DNA of 64,000 nucleotides from Balaenoptera acutorostrata (Eukaryota > Chordata > Mammalia > Artiodactyla > Balaenopteridae), in assembly GCF_949987535.1 (NCBI RefSeq), contig NC_080075.1, forward strand, positions 4,324,606 through 4,388,605, in the 5' to 3' direction. The number at the start of each line of letters is the position of its first letter. The first letter of the stretch is position 1. The notes under the pieces are model-generated. The model was not told the origin of the DNA. It made no database searches and saw only the letters and a list, made by a program, of their open reading frames with translations. A program made the translations under genes and the position numbers. Shown in pieces: positions 12,063 to 23,342 of this stretch.

Positions 12063-12119
12063 GTGATCTACAAAACATACAGCGTACTGCCCTGCATGGG
12101 AACCCCTGCATTGCAGGAC

Positions 12120-12290
12120 ACAGAGGTGGATGTCAGTTTCTTCAGAACCTGCCAGCTCTGGAAATGTGGTCAAGTAATCATTCCCCATGACTTTCAGTTT
12201 TCTCATTGGTAAAATGGGCATCATAATTCTTACCATAACCATTTCCCTAGAATTCTGAAGAAACCAAATGAAATAATTAGTCTCAATTTT
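12120..12290 (+). mobile_element. MIR SINE
   Basis: The core 'gtggtcaagtaatcattccc', 'cagttttctcattggtaaaa' and 'tgggcatcataattcttacc' follows the MIR consensus order (loss of the tRNA-like head). Confidence 0.75.
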
Positions 12291-12433
12291 TTTTGAAAAT
12301 TGTTGAGTGTTAGTAAATGTAAGATTTGAAAAGATTTGTACACGTAGTTATTATGAGTCCATGGCATTTCAGTAAAATATTTGTATGTCTCTGATCTGTA
12401 AGAACAGGTATAATCTTGCTTATATTAACACTA

Positions 12434-12466
12434 AAAAGTTAAAAAAAAAAAAAGAGAGAGAGAAAA
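12434..12466. repeat. A-rich/GA-rich low-complexity tract
   Basis: A13 run followed by (GA)n and another A run. Simple sequence only. Confidence 0.9.
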
Positions 12467-12534
12467 AATTATTGCTGAATAGAGAAAGGAAAATGCTAAG
12501 GTGTGTGTATCCAATATTCTCTGAAGAAGTAAGT

Positions 12535-12700
12535 GTTGGGATTATTTTTGGTAATTTTCATTTTGATATAATTTCAAATTGGCAGAAAATATGTTCGAAT
12601 AGCACCTGGGACCCCCATACTTCCTTGTTCCAGATTTGCCAATTGATTATGGTTTGTCCCATGTGCTTTGTCATTCTCTTTCTACCTCATATCACATATA
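12535..12700 (-). mobile_element. Possible old L1M 3'-UTR-like fragment
   Basis: The pattern 'tttgatataatttcaaattg...cagatttgccaattgattat...tgctttgtcattctctttc' resembles an antisense LINE 3' region common in mammals. Family assignment is uncertain. A similar fragment lies at 15310-15590. Confidence 0.4.
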
Positions 12701-12827
12701 TTTTATATAACATATAATAAAGGAGGACACACAGTGTTTTATTCCTTAAATATTTCTTGGTGTATTTCCACATGACAACAGTGAATAAAGGCATAAAATA
12801 AAATATAAAGATATTTTCTTATCCAGT

Positions 12828-12935
12828 TCTTCCCAAAATTTGCTGAAGATTAGAATCACCTAATGGGACTTTTAAAAAAAATACCTCTCCATGCCCAGGT
12901 CACAAACACAGGAATTAAATCAGAATGTCTAGGGG
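12828..12935 (+). mobile_element. MER5-like hAT DNA transposon fragment
   Basis: 'gattagaatcacctaatggg' is followed by 'ccatgcccaggtcac', 'aattaaatcagaatgtct' and 'aggggtgggagccaggca', the order of MER5-type elements. The terminal parts are missing. Confidence 0.65.
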
Positions 12936-13212
12936 TGGGAGCCAGGCAGATAGTAAATAAATAAATAATCTAATTATAAACATGAAAGCAATCGATCAAG
13001 TCCAGGTAATTTAGAAAATGTAATTAAATCCATGTTACTGGCGGTTTCCATAAGAATGAAAGTGCATAAAACAGGGCAAGCATACTTGGATTTAGCTGAA
13101 CCATCACACAAAAAGTAGATAAACTTTTTCTTCTTCATTTCAAAACCCAATAATTCTTCCTTAAAAACAGGTGGGCAAAGTCTTAGAAAATTCAGTTTGA
13201 TTATGTTCTTTT

Positions 13213-13521
13213 TTTTTTTATTGGAGTATAGTTGGTTTACAATGTTGCATTCGTTGCAGGTATACAGCAAAGTGAACCAGTTATACATATACATATATCC
13301 ACTCTTTTTTAGATTCTTTTTCCATATAGAACATTGCAGAGTATTGAGTAGAGTTCCCTGTGCTATACAAGTAGGTTCTTATTAGTTATCTATTTTATAT
13401 ATAGTAGTGTATACATGTCAATCGCAGTCTCCCAAAGTATCCCTCCCCCGCTTTACCCCCTTGGTAACAGTCAGTTCGCTTTCTACATCTGTAACTCTAT
13501 TTCTGTTTTGCAGATAAGTTC
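13213..13521 (-). mobile_element. 5'-truncated L1 3' end, antisense, with TSD
   Basis: A T-run followed by 'attggagtatagttggttta' is the reversed L1 tail. The 3' UTR continues to about 13520. The flanks share a 13-base TSD, 'attatgttctttt', at 13200-13212 and 13522-13534. Only 3' UTR is present. Confidence 0.93.
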
Positions 13522-13534
13522 ATTATGTTCTTTT

Positions 13535-15309
13535 AAGTTTGCATTCACTTTTGAAACACTTGCGAGAGTCACCTGGAGGATTACCTACCACATGCTGGAG
13601 CTTCTTGTCACCCAAGATCACCCCTGCCTGCAGAGGCTACGCAGACGTGAGGAGGGTTCACCAGACAGGGTTTCCTGAGTGTGGGTGGGAGAGGGAGGGA
13701 GCAGTATGCGTGACCGTGTGCACGTGGGGAAAAAAAATCAGTCCCAGGAAGGGCAGAGGCGTGAGCACCGTCCACAAGCGCTTTGTCTAACCCTGGCACG
13801 TAAAAAATATCTGATGCAAAACCTAAGAACTCTGTGCTTTAGTCACACCTATTAAAGAGGTCACTGGTCTTCAAAATTAGTATTTTCAACAAAGAAATCT
13901 TACAGAAGTGTAGCCTTAATACCGCTTTATTTTATTTTTGATGGCTTAGGCAGAGACTCTGACTTTATTTTTCCCCATCAACTTGGAGCGTGAAGTCTTC
14001 CATACAGGACATGGTCAGAAGTACCCCTAAGGATGAATAACAACACTCTCTGGATTCGGGACCTTTCTCACATCCATCAGCATTTCAATTTCACCTGCTG
14101 GACTCTGTGTGTCTAGGATAACCCAGTGACATGTTCACAGAACAATTGGATTGAAGTATTATTATGACTAGATCCAATGCCCAGTAGTAATTTCCTCTCT
14201 TTGTTTCTGTGCCCTAGCGATTGGGATTGACATGTACACAATACTATATTTAAAATAAAATGCCTTTCCATGAAAATAAATAAAATTAAATTAAAAATTA
14301 GAACAAAACAAACAAAAGGAAAAGGAAAACAAAAAACCAGGAGACATTTGGCAAGGCCAAGGAGAAAAAAAATAAGAAAGAAAAGAATGTCTGGTTTCTT
14401 GCATAAAATAATAAGGCACAGCGTTTCCTCTCATTTGAGTGCGACAAATACACGGTAGTACAAGAGGAAACACGCTCTATGTTGAACACAGGAAACACAT
14501 AGGGGTCAGAAAACTGTGAGTGAGAAAAATCTCTTAAGAGGCTTTGAATCATTATCTATCCATGGGGAAGGTGGTTGTTTTCCTCCTGTTAGAATGTCCC
14601 TCCCGAGTTTGTGCTTTATTATTAGGTCTAGTGGGGATAGGTAATTCTGTGTTTGTGGGGAAAAGGCATTTATCACCGGGGGGGGGGGGCACAATTTTTT
14701 CATCCTCAGTGTCCCCATTAGAGGAGATGGCCTCAGCAGGAGGGGCTACACAAACGTGGACCTCTCATCTCTGCGGCAAGTGACGGGGAGGCTTCTGCAT
14801 CACGGAGAACTCAGAGCACAAAAAGAAATCCAGGGTCGATTGCACTGCTTGACTGAGGATATTCCTAACTTTTCTCTGGACTCTGTGTCCACTGAGCATT
14901 CCTGTTAGCAGGGCTTAATGGCTTATAGCCTTCTTTTTAAATAATAGACAAGTTAAATCGTTCTTTAACCAAAGTGCCGCTCCTTATCAAATGTTGAGAG
15001 GGACACCACATAAACGGAGATGTTGAGACATTGTATTTGAAGGTGACTGCAATGTATACGCAAACTTTTCAAAGTTGAAAGACTTTTAAAAGGCGGGTGC
15101 AACACCGAAGCCACTAGACTCTGAAAACTAAAAATCTTTGTTCTAGGCAAGGTGTCCTCCAACTGCCGTTGCACAGATGATGCCTTGAGGTGTGGTTAGA
15201 AACATTGGAATATCAACTGATAATTATTTTGACCCTATCATCTTATTTATCTTCCCAACTTTCTATTTGGAGAAGTAAAACATCTCCAGCAAAAAAAAAA
15301 AAATTAAAG
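13535..15309. other. Unique DNA with homopolymer tracts
   Basis: No gene recognised. A G12 run lies at 14678-14689 and an A-rich stretch at about 14272-14345. The 30-40 bases before it ('ttgggattgacatgtacaca') faintly resemble the L1 3' UTR and may be a tiny L1 tail. Confidence 0.5.
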
Positions 15310-15600
15310 ATAGTAAATTACATGCCCGCATACCTCTACCTAGATTCACCAATTACTAACATCTTGCTACATTGGCTTTACCTCTTTACATGTAATTTTT
15401 AAAATTATTGTTGTTGAATCATTTGAGAGTTGCAGGCATCAGAGTACCAAAACCCTGAAATCTAAATGTATCTCCAAAGAACAAAGACGTTTTCCTAAAC
15501 AATCACAATATAAGGGTTATGCTCAGGAAATTTAACATTGATACAAAACTAATAGTATCTAATATACAGTGTCAATCATCATAATAAAGTTTTATCTATT
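15310..15600 (-). mobile_element. Possible old L1M 3'-region fragment
   Basis: 'gattcaccaattactaacat', 'catttgagagttgcaggcat' and 'ctaaatgtatctccaaagaa' follow the order of a common antisense LINE 3' segment. It precedes a clearer antisense L1M and could belong to the same insertion. Confidence 0.45.
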
Positions 15601-15726
15601 TTTCCTGTCTATATAGGAATAAATAGCATGTGTCTCACTTATATACTCTTTAAAACTAGAACAGTTGGCCAATTTTTTTGTCTTCGTGATGTAGACACTC
15701 TTTAAGAGGTTAGACCAGATGTTTTC

Positions 15727-16400
15727 CAGAATGGCCCTCAATTTTTTTATTAAAAGATAACTTACATGCCATAAAATTTGCACTTTCAATGTGTACAATT
15801 CAGTGACTTTTAGTATAATCACAAAGTTGGGCAAGCATCTTCACTATTTCATTCCAGAACATTTTAATCCCCTCAGAGATAAGCCTCATTTGTACACATT
15901 AGCAGACATTTTATTCCACCCTTGGCCCCTAGCAATAACTAATCTACTTTCTGAACCCCTAGATTTGCCTATTCTGGACAGTTGACATACATATTGAATT
16001 ATGCAATATGTAGTATTTTGTGTATGGTTTTTCTCTTAGCAAAATGTTTTCAAGTTTCATCCATGTTGTAGCACGTATCAGTACTTCAGTCCTTCTTTAT
16101 AGCTGAATAATATCCCATTGTACGCATGTATCATATATTATTTCTCCCTTCATCAATCGACAGACGATTGGGTTGTTTCCATTTTGTGTGGATTTGTTCT
16201 CAATGATTGGGGTTATATACTCAGGAGTGGAGCTGCTGGTGTTTCACTTTTTCAGGAACTGGCAAACTGTTTAGGAAGTGGCTTCACCATTTGACATTCC
16301 CACCAGCCATGTGTGCCTGTTCCAATTTCCCCACTTCCTCACCAAAACTGGTTATTGTCTGCTTTTCTTGATCAGTATGTTAAGGTGGTATCTGTGAGAT
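15727..16400 (-). mobile_element. Old L1M 3' half fragment, antisense
   Basis: It begins with a T-run then 'aagataacttacatgccata' and 'gtgtacaattcagtgacttt'. It continues through 'tttcatccatgttgtagcac', 'gctgaataatatcccattgt' and 'gacattcccaccagccatg', the antisense L1M 3' UTR and ORF2 end. It is well diverged and disabled. Confidence 0.88.
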
Positions 16401-17310
16401 GTGTCCCTTATAAGGGTAAACTTTCTCCTTTTTCCCTTTTAAAAATAAGTAACCTGTGGAGAGATTCTTCGAGATCTTATCCTTTCAGATGTTTAGTTTT
16501 GCAAGTTTTAAGAACATACAATGTATAACAGTAAAGCGTTCATAGAATTTAAAGAGAAAGAAATATTTTTATTTGGGGAGAACACACTTCAGCTAGTTTT
16601 ACTGATGGAAGCCAGCATTCTAGAAGTCCAACTCTCCACTATTCCTTACTTTTGTTCTGTTAAACACTCATGCTAGACATTTGTAGGCATTCCAAAAAAA
16701 TAAAAGGCACAATTCCCAAATTACAAGTATTAAAAAACTGCTTGCAAATATACATTAAGCAGGAAGAGAAAAATGTAGCGCAGTACAGTTTTGTTATTTC
16801 TTTTTAAATAGATGCTTCACATTGCAGCCTTAAGATCAAACCTTACTTTTTGTTAGGTTAGGTTGTAGAGTATTCAGGTCTAGTTCAAGGTCAGTGGTCT
16901 TTCACTTTACTCTCAGAACCTGGCAGTAGAACTGCCTTGGGGAATCATTCTTTTAAAAATAATATCCTAGTAAAGCCACTTTTAAGAATTTTTCTCATTG
17001 TATTATTTCAAGTTCTAGATACTTTCTTTATAAGAAGCTTCTTCATTTATCCTATGCCCTTGTTCTAACAAATGGAAAAGTGAAAACTTGACCTATTCGC
17101 TTCATGTGTATAAGTATAATTTCATGCACATGTTTTCTCTTCTTTGTTGTGTTGAGTTAGGTTGATGTTCTCTGTAGCTTCTTATTTCTTATGTTTCCAT
17201 CAATTTAAAACATCTCAACAACACAGTTTTCTTTCTTAAAGAATATTTCACTGTCTACGGTTTCCAAAACTGTGAAGTTATCACCTTTTGGAAATGATGT
17301 ATTTTTTCTT
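16401..17310. other. AT-rich unique DNA
   Basis: No gene, RNA or repeat family recognised. Confidence 0.5.
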
Positions 17311-17314
17311 AGTC

Positions 17315-17870
17315 CAGTTAATTTCCAACTTTATTGAGGTAATTGACAAATAAAAACTGTGTCTAAAGTGCATAATTTGAGGACTTGAGAACCTATACAT
17401 AATGGAATGATTACCACAATGAAACACTACATCTATCACCTCACATAGTTACCTTTCTTCCTGTGTCTGGTGAGAACACTTAAGATTTACTCCTAGCAAA
17501 TTTCAAATATCCAATACAATGTTATTAGCTATAATCACCATGCTGTACATTAGATCCCCAGAATTTATTCATGTTATCACTGAAAATCTCTATCCCTTGA
17601 CCAACATCTTCCCAACTCCCACGCCCCAGCCACTGTTCTATTCTCCACGTCTATGAGTTCGACTTTTTTGATTCCACATATGAGTGAGATCATACAGTGT
17701 ATCTTTCTGTGTTTGGCTTATTTCTCTTGGTATAATGTCTCCCAGGCTCATCTATGTTGTCGCAAATGGCAGGATTTCCTTCTTTTTTATGGCTGAATAA
17801 GATTCCATTTTACATATGCCACATTTTCTTTACTCATTCATTCATCAACAGACACAGATTTGGACCATAT
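17315..17870 (-). mobile_element. Old L1M 3' half fragment, antisense
   Basis: 'tttccaactttattgaggta', 'gttattagctataatcacca', 'ctgtacattagatccccaga' and 'gctgaataagattccatttt' are antisense L1M 3' hallmarks in correct order. This is a second old copy, separate from 15727-16400. Confidence 0.88.
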
Positions 17871-18540
17871 AATAATGCTTCAAGTGCTTCAGCAAGGCAT
17901 TCTTGCCTTATTCCTGTTCTACCACTAAATAATCTATCCTTTTTAAAGCTAATCTTAAAACAAGCCTGTTTGCTGCTTATTTAAGGGAGACCTCAAATTG
18001 CCTCATTTCTACCTCTCAGATTATAGCTTTTTTTCTTTGGTTTTGGCTTTTAGTTTACAGAAGAACTTGAGAAGCTCTGGAAGCTACTCTTCCTGGACAG
18101 AGAAAAAATTAGTTACTTGAGGAGGCATGAGCTTCTGTAAAGAAATTAGGAGATATTCTCCAGTTTGTTTTTGCATCTCACACCTAATCTTTCTGGTGTG
18201 TTGGAGTGTAGGTGAATGGTGATTGCAAAACGTTCATTAAGACTATATCATCCTTTGCAAACACCAGAACTCAGTAATAAATTATGGGTCCAAATACAGC
18301 CAGTAATTCTTTCCTCCTTGTTTTAGGAGCTGCAAGAATATTTTGCTCACCTTTGTCATGGGCTCATTTTACGTTGGGTTACGGTGGGTTGGCAATTCAC
18401 TTGAATTTATTCTCTGCTGATTTTGGAGGGTTCCAGGCTAAAAATGATCACTGTTGCACTTACCTCTGCTTGCCTTATACAGAGTCTAGTTAACAGTTTG
18501 CATATTGGGTTGTGCACATACAACACTCTGGCTGCTCTTC
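17871..18540. other. Unique DNA, no feature recognised
   Basis: No recognisable gene or repeat family. Confidence 0.5.
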
Positions 18541-18544
18541 TCAG

Positions 18545-18700
18545 AAATTTACATTTATCCTTCATGCTTACAACAACTCTGTGAGCCAGATCATGGCTTT
18601 ATCCTTCTCTTTCCAATGTCAGGTTAAATAATTTCTCACTAGCCAGAGTTTGGTAACGCTAGAACAGGAATTCAATCCCACTCAGTCTAGGGGGTAAACT
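18545..18700 (-). mobile_element. MIR SINE, antisense
   Basis: The order 'ttacaacaactctgtgagcc', 'taaataatttctcactagcc', 'gaacaggaattcaatcccac' corresponds to a reversed, diverged MIR. Confidence 0.6.
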
Positions 18701-18754
18701 ATTTTAAGGTAATGAATACAGTGGTACTGTTCTTGGTAAACCCCATTAAGTATA

Positions 18755-18802
18755 TTGTGGCTTCTGGAACATAGTGGAGGTTCAGTGAATATTTGTTGAA
18801 TT
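18755..18802 (+). mobile_element. Short L2/MIR 3'-end fragment
   Basis: 'tctggaacatagtggaggtt' and 'cagtgaatatttgttgaatt' match the shared 3' end of L2 and MIR. Confidence 0.5.
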
Positions 18803-20015
18803 AATTTGAATAACAATTAAGTTCAGAACATTTAATTTTGCATACCAAAATGTTACTTTCTTTCTAACAGGCAATCTGAAGACCTATTTCCCCTTTTTGA
18901 GACTAGTAGTAATAAAATACTATATCTTCTTGTGGAATTTGTTATACTGCCTACAAAGTGTTGGATATGCACGTTTACTGACTAGACTGAAATTCTAAAA
19001 GTCTTGGACCATGCTATTTTTCTTTGTATTTTTAGTACCATCATAATAGGGGTACTTCTCATTTGCTTCATATTTTCTTTAAGCTGACTAAGTACTACTT
19101 GGTCAATTGATAAGAATATAAATCTGTACTGTGTGAGTCATACTGGTTAATTCTCCTTGGGAGCTAGAAAAAATCAGGAAATAGTTCCCTTTGACTCTCA
19201 CTGTTGTTCTATTTAAGTGATTTTAATTCCTCTTCTTATAACAAGGGAGTATAAAGGACATGAGAATGTGTGACAAGATTCTTGCTACTGATAAGCAGGT
19301 TTCAGGAAAAGTTAATATTCTTGATTTAAAAAAGAAAAATTACATGTCAAATGTTGGGTTTTCTCAATGACATTTAGTTATTAAAGGAATAGACTTACAG
19401 CTATAGAAACAATTATTATTTCTTCTTAAACATTGTTAAAGTCTAAAAAAGAATTCTATTGAATTAGCTCTTTGATAACTAGCAGTTTCTCAGCAATACA
19501 GCAGAATAGGTCTTATCACAAACAATAATTGTGAAGAATGAATGAAACAATGGATGAACAGTAAATCTGAGGTCTGATGATCTCTCTGGACTGCCTAAAG
19601 ATGTTTCGAATGGAGTATAAATCATGACCAGTACCGCTGACATGTCTAGTGATTTCTGTATTTAGAGGTATCATTTTTCTGTGAGTTCACTTAGGATTCA
19701 CTAGGAACGTCTATAAATCTAGGAGAAATATTATTGGAAAACAGATACATTTAGCCAGTATCAAAATATAAATTGTGATTGGAAATAGAAAATCTAAATT
19801 CTCTTACTATACAAAGAAGCACACGTTCTTCCTGGAAGAAAGAGCATGCTCCAGGCATGGCCTAATCTAATGTTGCAGACAGGAGGCTGGGGATCCAGGC
19901 CAGGCCTGGGAGCAGGCACAGAGACAGGGCTTGGAGGGATGCTGTATCCAAAGGAGAAACCTCCCAAAGACAGTGGTGCAAAGTATGTACTGTCCAGAGA
20001 CGTCGATGGATCTCT
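18803..20015. other. AT-rich unique DNA
   Basis: No recognisable gene or repeat. A slightly GC-richer patch lies at 19840-19960. Confidence 0.5.
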
Positions 20016-20017
20016 AG

Positions 20018-20236
20018 GGCAGGGATTCTAGCCTCCGCACTGTTGACATTTTGGGCTGGATAATTCTTTGCTGTGGGGAGCACTCCTGGGCATTGTAGGA
20101 TACTTAACTGTCCTTGGTCTCTACATGCCAGTAGTATCTCCCTCCCAAGCTGTGACAACCAAACATGTCTTCAGATGTTGTCAGATGTTCCCTGGGGGAT
20201 AAGATCACCCCCTACACACTTGACAAAGTCTGCTCT
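20018..20236 (-). mobile_element. MER20-like hAT DNA transposon, antisense
   Basis: 'cactgttgacattttgggct', 'ggataattctttgctgtggg', 'gcattgtaggatacttaact' and 'ccaagctgtgacaaccaaac' give the reversed MER20 sequence from end to end. It is near full length. The open frames here on both strands are incidental. Confidence 0.85.
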
Positions 20237-20349
20237 GAGGGGTGGCACCCTGAGAGACCAGCTGAGAGAAATCATTCATACAGAGTTAGAGATGGAGCCT
20301 GAAGTCACGTTCTGAACCAACACAGTGAAACCTCACTGGAATTTTTTTT

Positions 20350-23323
20350 TTTAACATCTTAATTGGAGTAAAATTGCTTTACAATGGTGTGTTAGTTTCT
20401 GCTTTATAATGAAGTGAATCAGCTATACATATACATATATCCCCATTTCCCCTCCCTCTTGTGTCTTCATCCCACCCTCCCTATCCCACCCCTCTAGGTG
20501 GTCACAAAGCACCGAGCTGATCTCCCTGTGCTATGCAGCTGCTTCCCACTAGCTATTTATTTTACATTTGGTAGTGTATATATGTCCATGCCACTCTCTC
20601 ACTTCATCCCAGCTTACCCTTCCCTCCCCGTGTCCTCAAGTCCATTCTCTACATCTGCATCTTTATTCCTGTCCTGCCCCTAGGTTCTTCAGAACCATTT
20701 TTTTTGTTTCTTAGATTCCATATATATGTGTTAGCATATGGTATTTGTTTTGCTCTTTCTGACTTACTTCACTGTGTATGACAGTCTCTAGGTCCACCTA
20801 CCTCACTACAAATAACTCAATTTTGTTTCTTTTTATGACTGAGTAATATTCCATTGTATATATGTGCCACACCTTCTTTCTCCATTCATCTGTTGATGGA
20901 CCCTGAGGTTGCTTCCATGTCCTGCCTATTGTAAATAGAGCTGCAGTGAACATTGTGGTACATGACTCTTTTTGAATTATGGTTTTTTCAGGGTATATGC
21001 CCAGTAGTGGGATTGCTGGGTCGTATGGTAGTTCTATTTTTAATTTTTTAAGGAACCTCCACACTGTCTCATAGTGGCTGTATCAATTTACATTCCCACC
21101 AACAGTGCAAGAGGGTACCCTTTCTCCACATCCTCTCCAGCATTTATTGTTTGTAGATTTTTTGATGATGGCCATTCTGACTGGTGTGAGGTGAAACCTC
21201 ATTGTATTTCTGACTTGCACTTTGCTAATGATTAGTGATGTTGAGCAACCTTTCGTGTGTTTGTTGGCAGTCTGTATATCTTCTTGGGAGAAATGTCTAT
21301 TTAGGTCTTCTGCCCATTTTTGGATTGGGTTGTTTGTTTTTTTGATATTGAGCTGCATGAGCTGCTTGTATATTTTGGAACGTAATCCTTTGTCAGTTGC
21401 TTTGTTTGCAAGTATTTTCTCCCATTCTGAGGGTTGTCTTTTCATCTTGTTTGTGGTTTCCTTTGCTGTGCAAAAGGTTTTAAGTTTCATTAGGTCCCAT
21501 GTGTTGATTTTTGTTTTTATTTCCATTTCTCTAGGAGGTGGGTCAAAAAGGATCTTGCTGTCATTTATGTCATGGAGTGTTCTGCCTGTGTTTTCCTCTA
21601 AGAGTTTGATAGTGTCTGGCCTTACATTTAGGTCTTTAATCCATTTTGAGTTTATTTTTGTGTATGGTGTTAGGGAGCATTCTAATTTCATTCTTTTACA
21701 TGTAGCTGTCCAGTTTTCCTAGCACCACTTATTGAAGAGGCTGTCTTTTCTCCATTGTATATTCTTGCTTCCTTTATCAAAGATAAGGTGACCATATGGG
21801 CGTGGGTTTATCTCTGGGCTTTCTATCCTGTTCCATTGATCTATATTTCTGTTTTTGTGCCAGTACCATACTGTCTTAACTACTGTAGCTTTGTAGTATA
21901 GTCTGAAGTCAGGGAGCCTGATTCTTCCAGCTCCGTTTTTCTTTTTCAAGATTGCTTTGGCTATTCGGGGTCTTTTGTGTTTCCATACAAGTTGTGAAAT
22001 TTTTTGTTCTAGTTCTGTGAAAAATGCCATTGGTAGTTTGATAGGGATTACACTGAATCTGTAGATTGCTTTGGGTAGTATAGTCATTTTCACAATGTTG
22101 ATTCTTCCAATCCAAGAACATGACATATCTCTCCATCTGTTTGTATCATCTTTAATTTCTTTCATCAGTGTCTTATAGTTTTCTGCATACAGGTATTTTG
22201 TCTCTGTAGGTAGGTCTATTCCTAGGTATTTTATTCTTTTTGTTGCAGTGGTAAATGGGAGGGTTTCCATAATTTCTCTTGCAGATTTTTCATCATTAGT
22301 GTATAGGAATGCAAGAGATTTCTGTGCATTAATTTTGTGTCCTGCTACTTTACCAAATTCATTGATTAGCTATAGTAATTTTCTGGTAGCATCTTTAGGA
22401 TTCTCTATGTATAGTATCATGTCATCTGCAAACAGTGACAGTTATACTTCTTCTTTTCTGATTTGGATTCCTTTTATTTCTTTTTCTCCTCTGATTGCTG
22501 TGACTAAAATTTCCAAAACTATGTTGAATAATAGTGGTGAGAATGGGCAACCTTGTCTTGTTCCTGATCTTAGAGGAAATGGTTTCAGTTTTTCACCATT
22601 GAGAACAGTGTTGGCTGTGGGTTTGTCATATATGGCCTTTATTATGTTGAGGTAAGTTCCCTCTATGCCTACTTTCTAGAGGGTTTTTATCATAAATGGG
22701 TGTTGAATTTTGTCAAAAGCTTTTTCTGCACCTATTGAGATGATCATATGGTTTTTATCCTTCAATTTGTTAATATGGTTTATCACATTGATTGATTTGT
22801 GTATATTGAAGAATCCTTGCATTCCTGGTATAAACCCCACTTGATCATGGTGTATGATCCTTTTAATGTGCTGTTGGATTCTGTTTGCTGGTATTTTGTT
22901 AAGGATTTTTGCATCCATGTTCATCAGTGGTATTGGCCTGTAGTTTTCTTTTTTTGTGGCATCTTTGTCTGGTTTTGGTATCAGGGTGATGGTGGCCTCG
23001 TAGAATGAGTTTGGGAGTGTTCCTCCCTCTGCTATATTTTGGAAGAGTTTGAGAAGGATAGGTGTTAGCTCTTCTCTAAATGTTTGATAGAATTCGCCTG
23101 TGAAGCCATCTGGTCCTGCGCTTTTGTTTGTTTAGAGATTTTTAATCACAGTTTCAATTTCAGTGCTTATGATTGGTCTGTTTATAGTTTCTATTTCTTC
23201 CTGGTTCAGTCTCTGAAGTTTGTGCTTTTCTAAGAATTTGTCCATTTCTTCCAGGTTGTCCATTTTATTTGCATACAGTTTTTTGTAGTAATCTCTCATG
23301 ATCCTTTGTCTTTCTGCAGTGTC
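20350..23323 (-). mobile_element. 5'-truncated L1 (about 3 kb), antisense, with TSD
   Basis: The antisense T-run and 'attggagtaaaattgcttta' mark the 3' end. The element extends through the 3' UTR and the C-terminal two thirds of ORF2, and stops near the start of the RT domain. A 19-base TSD, 'cctcactggaatttttttt', occurs at 20331-20349 and 23324-23342, so both ends are exact. No promoter or ORF1 is present. Divergence from an intact ORF2 is modest, making this one of the younger large insertions here. Confidence 0.95.
20798..23323 (-). pseudogene. Broken L1 ORF2 remnant (RT and C-terminal domain)
   Basis: On the minus strand, pieces of L1 ORF2 appear in order in several frames, separated by stops and frameshifts: 23329-23132, 22924-22676, 22270-21719, 21691-21083 and 21064-20798. 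The RT motif FADD is preserved at 22432-22421. The first catalytic aspartate of the 'SIDAEKAFD' motif reads glycine ('SIGAEKAFD', codon 22732-22730). The C-terminal segment with '[13 protein letters not shown]' ends the frame. An intact ORF2 would be about 1,275 residues with an endonuclease domain, and that domain is absent. The copy is dead. Confidence 0.88.
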
Positions 23324-23342
23324 CCTCACTGGAATTTTTTTT

